Source: Parietichytrium sp. I65-24A (lineage: Eukaryota > Sar > Bigyra > Thraustochytrida > Thraustochytriidae). From it: a stretch of 64,000 bases of DNA. A program made the translations under genes and the position numbers. Shown piece after piece: positions 20,701 through 29,700 of this stretch. Every line of letters starts with the position of its first letter. Position 1 is the first letter of the stretch. The notes under the pieces are model-generated. The model was not told where the DNA came from and did not search any database. It worked only from the letters and a program-made list of their open reading frames with translations. The stretch lies in contig BLSF01000007.1 of the NCBI GenBank assembly GCA_012862575.1, positions 1 through 64,000 of the forward strand. Reading direction: 5' to 3'.

Positions 20701-23700
20701 CACTTCTTGCTTCAGCGTTCTCAGCGAGGCTGTTTACCACGAAATAAGTGCACATAATAGTACCCTCTGACGGGCCGTAGTGGTTGTCCAGCCGGAAGGG
20801 CACCTTGCGCAGGACATCAACCGGAACGTGAAGCTTGTCACCGCCGCCGTACAGTGTTCGGAGCGCCACTGGCCATTTATCGTTTTTGGATCGCAAAAAT
20901 ACCTCGAGAATTGGCGTCGGCATCAAAGTTACCGAAATTCGCTTGTTGTGAATCCAGTCTGCAAGTTGAGGGAGATTACTTCGGAGAGTATTGTCAACTA
21001 CGTGCACCGAAGCCCCAGAGCATAGAAAGGGCCAAACTTCCAGCCCAACGGGGTCGAACGCCGCGCCAACCAACTGCGACGCCCTGTCACGCGAAGTTAC
21101 ATTGTAACTCGAAATGTGCCATAGCGTGACATTCACCAAAGCTCTATGCTCGACAAGGACTCCCTTTGGGTTTCCCGTGCTTCCTGAGGTGTAGATCATG
21201 TACACCACGCTCCGTGACCCGTGCCACTGCTGATCATCTCGACCCCACGATGACGAGGATGGCGGAGCAAGATTTTCCACGGCTTCTTCCACGCCATACA
21301 TGCTAGCGACGCGGCGGGTTATCTTTTCCCACTGTCCATCGAGGGAAATAATGGATGGCATACGCAATGGGCCACGTTCCCCAGGCCCAACTGATCTGTC
21401 GGCAAGGTTATCGTCCTGCTTGCTCATGTCCAGGCTCGCTAGAAACTTCAGTGAGCTCTTGTCACAGAGGACAGCAGCCATGTCGGAGTCTTCAAAGACG
21501 TACATGAGGCGCTCACGAGGCCACTCAATGTCCATTGGAACATAAGCTCCGCCGGACTTTGCAACGGCAAGCATCCCAAGAATCATATTTGGAGAGCGCT
21601 CCACAAAAATGCCGACTTTGCATCCTGGCTCTACTCTGGCCTTCAGACGCAGGTAGCGAGCTAGAATATTTGCTCGCGAATTGAGCTCCAGGTACGACCA
21701 TGACTTGGAGTCCATTGAAACTGCGCACGCAAATGGGTTTTTGGCGGCCTGGTCCTCGAAAAGCTCGTGTATACACTTGTCCATGGGAACCTTTCTGAAC
21801 GTCTTATTCCACTCTGAGAGAATCAGGTTATGCTCAGCACTTGAGAGCAAACAAGTTCTGCAGAACAACTGTCCGGGATCAAGACTTCCTTGTATAAGAC
21901 TGAGAAAGTGACCCGCCATTCTCTCAATAGTTTCTCTTGTGAAAAGGGACTTTTTGTATTGGAATGACGCAGACAACTTTGTCACCGCTTCTGAGCTCCC
22001 TGATTTCTTTTCGGCCCCTTTACTGATGATTAGCTGAAGATCATACGGCGAGGCACGTTGCTCCAGCCCTACCTGTTTGTGACCTTGAAACTCGGACACG
22101 GAAAGTTTGGACCCAAGTTTCACCTTCTCTCCAACCTCAAGCCCAGCGAGAGAAGGAGCCTGGTCAGATGATGCTTGGTCAGAGGAGTCTTGAAAGAACG
22201 ATTGGTTCAAGGACAAGAGAACTTGAAAGATAGGGCTCGCATGCGACTGCCGGTAAGAAGATAGTCGCTCCACAAGAATCGCAAACGGAAGTTCTTGGTG
22301 TTCAAAGGCAGATAGAACCACCGATCGTGCCTGACGGAGTAGGCTCCGAAAGTGGTCTTCCTTGCTGACGTGCATTCGCAACACTACAACGTTCGTGATG
22401 TTTCCTACAGTCCGGTCGAGTTCAGGAATGGTGCGACACGCCATCGGGGTTCCGATCAAAATGTCCTCTTCGCCCGTGTACCGGTAAAGTAGTCCAGAGT
22501 AAAACGCTACCAAGGCCATGAACAATGTAGCGCGCTCCAACTTGATGATGCTTTGAAGGTGCTGCATTGCTTGTGGAGGAATCTCAAAACGGTACCACGC
22601 CCCATTTTCCTCTGGTTCTTTGTCAATGCGAACTCGCTCAAAGTCCGTCGGCAGCCCAAGAGCAGTAGTATGACCAGCAAGTTGACGCTGCCAGTAGTTC
22701 CACAGCCTAGCCCCAGCTGCGGACTGCATTTCCTCTTTCTGGAGCTTAGCAAATTGCGAAACCGTCAAGCTCTTGTGCTCCGGAGGGAGGTTTGAAGACA
22801 CACTTTGTCCGCTCGACAACGCGTCATAAACCATCCCGAGCTCTTGCAAAATAATGTCCAGCGACCACCCATCTAACGCGATATGATGAGCTGTCAAGAG
22901 GAACACGTAACTCTTGTCTTGGGCGGTGTATAGGCGGGCACGGAAAGGAGCCTCCGCCTCGAGATCCCACGGTTTGTGCAACTGCTTCTCTAGGGAGTCT
23001 GAGAGAGACTGGTGATCAGCTTCTGGCACGTCATAAAACTCATAATTCAAGCGATTCGGGGCGGATTTTGGAGGATCGTCCTTCGAGGGCGAGGATTCCT
23101 CTATCGTTTCTGGGACCCTTTGCGATGCTGCGCTCCTCAGCAACTTCCCCGCACTTTTGGTTGGTGTGGACAGCTCTCGATCGCCCCCCCAACGCTCGTT
23201 CTTGCTATTTAGATCCGCACCTCTTGCGTCAAGGGCGGGGTGCACAATCTGATAAGGGGTACCGTTTTCTTCCGCATAGATGGTTCGGAGAGATTCGTGT
23301 CTATCGACAAGAACCTGCAGAGCCTTTTTGAATATTTCGGGCGAAAAGTCTTCTGACTCCACGTTGCATGCGACATGGACCACAAAGTCAACTCTCTTTG
23401 GATTCATCTTTTGCAGAAACCAAAGTGACTGTTGGTTGTAGGACAGGACAGCTAATTGAGGCTTCCTTGAGCCCGGGCTGCTTTTTCCGTCTAGCCGATG
23501 ACGGAAGCGTATCGAAGACTCCACAACGGAGTTCGTTACAAGCCAGGAAGGCGAGTGTGCCAGGAGACTTAGGGGCGAGGTTGAGAGCGAATATCCACCC
23601 GAACTACTTGATGGTCCAGTAAGCTTCTCGCGGATCTTGCGTAGATTTGAATTGGACGCGACTGAAGCGCTCAAGATTGGAGTCGAAGGGTTGTCATGAT

Positions 23701-26700
23701 CCTGGGATGCGCCGGACTGGCGCCGCTTGAGCGTGCTCCGCTTGTCCTGTAACCACTCAGAGATGGCACTGTCGCGATAGCTTGACGATACCACAGAGTG
23801 AGCAGCAAATCGCACTCGGCTCCCATTACTTTCCGCATAGTTGGAAGTCATACTCTCTGGTGCAGCAGTGCCCTCCGACAAATTGTCAGCAACATCTTTG
23901 ACCTGGCTCGAGTCGGCGCGCCGAGAAGAAGACGACTTGAGCTGGTTTTCAACATATCTGGTGACTCCCCGGATCGTCGGAGTCTGCAAGAATTTGGAAA
24001 GCGGCATGTCCACCGACAGCTCATGCCTCACTTTAGACATAATTCTTGCTGCAGAGAGCGAGTGACCACCTTCCTCGAAGAAATCTTCGTCGGGCTTTAC
24101 ATTGGATTCGTCTCTGCCTAAGGCCGCGGCGAATATCGCGCGAATCGTTCGCATGGTTTTGGACATGTATTGGTGCCGTTCTTGTTTCGGCCCGCGATGG
24201 CGGCTTGGACCAACTCGAGCCTGCTCCTGTGCGCCAGAGCCCTGTGACGTCGGTCGCGAGGCATTTGCATCTTCAGGAGCCGGCAAATTTGTCCGATCAA
24301 TCTTGTGATTCGCTGTCAGCGGAAAGCTCTCCAACTGCACAAATGCGTTCGGAATCATGAAACTCGGTAGCTTTTCTTTCAAGAACGCCTTCACATTCGC
24401 GCTTGTCAGAACGTTTTTGGGGTCCTTGCAGATGAAGTAACCTACTAGCACTTTGTCCGCTAGCATGGAAGCTTGGCTTTGGGTTCGTGCGATGACTACA
24501 CACTCCTTTATCTCAGGGTGCTCGAGCACCGAGGACTCCACCGCTGTGAGCTCGATACGATTCCCACGAATTTTTACCTGCGTGTCCTTTCGGCCCAAGA
24601 AGTCCAACTCTCCGTCTTTAGTCCAGCGCACCAGATCCCCGGTACGGTACAAGCGGCCACCTGATAAGTCGCCAATGTGGGCAACCTCCAAAAACTTTTC
24701 TGCCGTGAGTTCCGGTTGGCGAAAGTACCCTTTCGCGAGCTGAATCCCACCCACAAAGAGCTCGCCGTAGATGCCAATCGGCATTGGCGTGAGGAACTCT
24801 GGGTCTAAGACATAACACTGCGTATTTGGGGCGGGCTTGCCAATAAGCGGTGGCGTGGTAAGTCCTTTCGGCACGAACGTCATGGATGAGTTGATGGTGT
24901 TTTCGGTTGGGCCATAGATATTTACGAGCTCATAAGATGCGTCGGAACGCGGACCAAAGTGTAACCTGTCTCCTCCGGTGTAGAGCAAGCGAAGATCTTT
25001 GAGATCTTTGCGAGGATTCGCCCGCTCCTCTTCAAGAACCATTTCACAAATTTGTGTTGTTAAGAATCCCATCGTGGCCTTCTTCTCCACGAACCAGGAT
25101 ATCAAGTGGTGTGGCACAACACTGATATTCGGATCTGTAATTGGAAGAATACAAGCGCCCACCACCAAGGTCGGCCACGTATCTGCCATCGAAGCGTCAA
25201 ACGCCAACCCGGCGCAGGCAAACACTCGGTCTTGAGGTGTCATTTGATAGTATGGGATATGCCAACTGATGTAGTTGACCAGCGAACGATGCTCCAACAG
25301 AACGCCCTTCGGTTTCCCGGTCGATCCAGAAGTGTAAATGGCATATGCAACCGTGTCGTTCGACTGCTGGGAGGAGCTATTCGCCGGCCTCGAGCTAGCC
25401 AGCGAAATTGCGTCTTCCCAATCTTTGTCGATCAAGACTCGCCGCCCCGAGAAAGAAGGTGGCACCTTGTCCGCAAGGCTCTCCTGCAAGATCATTGTCG
25501 GGCATTCCGCGTCCTCGATCATTACCTTCACCCTCTCGAGTGGGTATTTCGGGTCCATGGGCATTATTGTTCCCCCGGACTTGAGCACACCAAGCCAGGC
25601 CACAACAAGATCGATGCTGCGGTGGAGCAGGACAGGGACCAGGGACTCAAGCTTGACTCCCGTGAAGCGTAGAAAATTTGCGAGCCTGTTGGCGCGTTCG
25701 TTAAGTTCTTTGTATGTGAGCGTCTTGCCTTCAAACTCGACGCATATCCGCTCTGGATGCTCCGTGGCTTGTCGCTCGACAAGGTGGTGCACACACGCCG
25801 ATTTTACGTCTTCCGGGATTTCCTGACGTATGTCATTGAACGTTTGCGTGACTTTAAGCTGTTCGGATTGCGAGAGAAGACAAAGGTCAGAGAGTCGAAC
25901 CTTTTCCGGCATTGCGACACTCAACTCTTCGAGTATATTCACAAAATGTTCGCCGAGATGCTCGGCGAAGGCTGCAGAGAAAATGTCCGAGTTGTACTGT
26001 ACAGATCCGCAGACTTGATCGTCTTCCACGCACACCATTACGGTCAGATCGAACTGAGCGTGACGGTGAGGCGCAACAAGTGAGCGAAAGTTGTTTGGAT
26101 TTAGGTCTGGGTGCAGATCAAGCTTGACATCATCAAAGCCGAGCATCGCCTCTGCTAGCCCTGGGCGGTCCAAAAACGGTCGCTGCAAGACGTAAGCCAC
26201 ATTGAAGAGCGGGTTATCTGCTCGAGAAGGGCCAGAACCCCCGCCAGACGTGGAGGACTTCATTAGCTGCTCAACTAGGTAAGGGAAAGGAACAGCTTGA
26301 TTGTCCAGGCTGTTCAACACACTCATCGACACTCTGTGCAAGAGCTGGATCAGCGTTGGATTTCCAGACAAGTCGGCGCCAATAACTACCGGGTTTACGA
26401 AATAGCCAAACACTTGCTCCAGCTCATCAGAGGTTCGGCCTGCGGAGGGAACTCCCACGTGCACTTTGTTCGATCCTGTATAGGATCGCAGAAGAGTGCA
26501 AAACGACGTCAGCAAGAGAACATTCATTGTGAACCCTGTATTTTGCGCCAACGTGTGCAATAGACGTGTGCACTCCGCGCTCACCCGGAATAACCGCGAC
26601 CCTCCGCGATATGACATCTTCGCCGGCCGCGACCTTTCTATAGGCAGCTCCAAAGTCGGAGCAAATGAGGACAGCTGCGTTTTCCAGTGATCGACCATCT

Positions 26701-29700
26701 TGTGGCACCTTGACGACTGAACAAACTGTCTCTGACGCTTGATGTGGCGGCTGTAGGACTGGCTCTCCTCGATTGATGCGCCAGGACGTTCACTGCTTTC
26801 GTCAAAGTACGCTGAGAAGAGGCGGTCTAGAAGGAGCACCAGGGACCACAGATCAATGATTATGTGATGGACGACAAGAAGGAAGTACTGCTTTCCCTCC
26901 GAGTGAGCAAAGCGAGCCCTGAATAGTGGCCCCTTGGCAAAGTCGAACGCTCGATACGTCTCACGCTCCAACCAATCCTTCACATCATCTTGGGTGAAAG
27001 CAGCAGGGAAAACTTTGGAGGCGTCGAAGTCTACAGCTATATTGGAGAGAACGTGTCTTTCGACGACTCTGAAACTTTCCACGTCGGAGTCACCCTTGTT
27101 CTCTTTGGCACCTGGCTCTTTATAGACCGTCCGGAGAGCCTCATTAGATGCCACCACCCGTTGAAGCGCCTTGAGCATTCGCTCAGGACTTAGAAAGTCA
27201 CTCTTCTCTGTTACGACAAAGGAAAAGGGCACGTTATACGCTTGGCTGGCAAAAGTATCACTTTTTTGGCAAACTAGCCAAAGCGACTCCTCGTTGAAAG
27301 AAGCTTGCAATGGATCAACTGGTATCGAGCTGTCAAGGTCCGCCGCGTCAAGGCCCGAACTTGCCTGGCTGGCACCAGTTTCCCCGCCGATCACCACAGA
27401 CAAATCGAGAGTAGGGCCACCTGGCGATGCATTTTGGGCAATGATTACAGCCTGGGAGTATTTCTGAATGGTCTGGAACTTGTACAAGAGTGACAAGGGG
27501 AGGTCGGCCCCGACAAGTCGGCTCATTTGAGCAGTGATGCGTCCGGCAGACAAAGAATCTCCGCCGGCCTCGAAGAAGTTGGTTTCCTCGACGTCAATGG
27601 CGCTGGAGTCAACGCCAAGAACGTTGGACCAGATTGTTTTCATTTTCATCATCAGTGGAGCCGTCGCGTCTGCCTGGTCTACAGAGTTGGAGAGTTGTAA
27701 TTTGATATTCGACAGTGAAGAAGACCGCTCCTTTTGCTTTGGAGCAGACGAAACTGTAGACGGCGCGGGAAGCGCCGAGCGGTCTACTTTGTGGTTTGGC
27801 GTCAGAGGAAGGGTGTCCAGAAACACGAACGAGCTGGGAAGCATAAAGAGGGGAAGACGCTCTTTCACGTAGGCGCGTAGCTCCGTCGTGCAAGTCTCCT
27901 CATCTTTGCACCCATGAGGCCGCACAATATAAGCGACAAGCCTCTTCTGCCCGGGGGTGTCTTCGCGAGCGATGACGACGGCATCTCGAACAAGGTCGTG
28001 GTCAAGGAGAACAGATTCGATCGCAGTAAGCTCAACGCGATTTCCTCGAATTTTGACCTGAGTGTCACGGCGTCCTTGAAACTCTATTTCTCCATCCTCT
28101 AGCCATCGAACCAGGTCGCCGGTTTTGTACAGCTTTTCTCCTCCGAGTGTAAACGGGTTCGGAATAAATCGCTCCGCGCTTAGCTCGGGAAGCTTGAAGT
28201 ATCCTCGAGCTAGTTGAACTCCAGAAAGAAACAGCTCACCAAACACTCCCACTGGCACTGGTAGCAAGGTCTCCGGGTGGAGAACAAAGCATTCTGTATT
28301 CGGTACAGGGGAGCCAATTGTAGGGGGCGTCCGGAGCCCTTTGGGTACAACAGTCATGGTGGAGTTGATGGTGTTTTCTGTCGGGCCGTAGATGTTTACA
28401 AGCTGGTACGATGCTTCCTTATGGGAACCAAAGTGGAGACGGTCGCCCCCAGTATACAGAACACGTAGGTGATTCAGATTGTCTCTGGGAGCAGACGAGT
28501 CCTCTTCTAGAACCATTTCGCATATCTGTGTAGTGAGAAAACCCATCGTAGCTCGCTCTCGAGAAATCCAGTCTAAGAATCTCGCCGGCACGATGGTAGT
28601 ATCCGCGTCAATGATCGGCAAGATGCATGCTCCGACTGCCAAGGTTGGCCAGGTATCCGCCATTGCAGCATCGAACGCCAAGCCAGCACAGCTAAAGACC
28701 CGATCATCAGAGGACATTTCGTAGTATTTGATGTGCCAATGTATGTAGTTGACAATGCTTCGATGCTCCAGCATCACACCTTTGGGTTTTCCTGTGGATC
28801 CTGATGTGTATATGACATACGCCAAGCTACTAGGCTTCAACGAAACGCCTTGGACATCAGCAACGTGCGGCAGATTGGTACTTCCCAAGCTGATCATGCG
28901 CTCCCAATCTCGATCAACTAAAATCAAGCGGAGTTTGCGAGGAAAGTCTTTCTCCTGAAACAAGTGAGATAGAGAAGACTCGGTGATGATGACAGTAGCA
29001 TCAGCGTCGGCTACGGTGACTCTGACTCGTTCTGCTGGAAATTTAGGATCCATAGGCAGAATCGCCCCGCCGGATTTCAAGACACCCAGCCAAGAGATGG
29101 TTAGCATTGCGCTGCGGTTTAAGAGCACAGGAACGGGCGTCTCGGGTGAAACTCCGACTAGGAGCAAGAAATTGGCCAATTGATTGGCCTTCGAATCAAG
29201 CTCCCCGTACGTCAGAATCTCCCGTCCATTGCACAACGAGACTGCAGGGGCGTCAGGGGTCATTTTAGCTTGCTGTTGAACAAGCTCATGTATCAGCATG
29301 TCCCGCGTCGTTGGGGAGAAGATAGTTTTGGTTGCATTGAAGTGCTCCATAACAAGTTCTTCTTCCTCTCTCCGCATTATCGGAATGTCAGAAATTCTCG
29401 CAGCATGGCCAAGAACGCTAAAGGTGGGCTGCTTGATGAAGTAGCGGTAAGAGGATGGCACGAGATGAGCTAGAGACGAGCTTTCTTCTCCGCGCGTCTC
29501 TGCACCCGAGTTTGTGGGTGGATACACCCCCAAAATAGCTTGGAGAACACAGCGAAAGTGCATGGTCATTCGCTTCATGGTCGATGGCCTGAACAGCTTT
29601 CGGTTGTATTGGAATGCCACGCGAATGACCGGTGAGGTGACACCAATTAAGCGCAGGTCCTCTTCGCAAATCGAGTTGTGCAAAGGCACTGGAATTGGGA

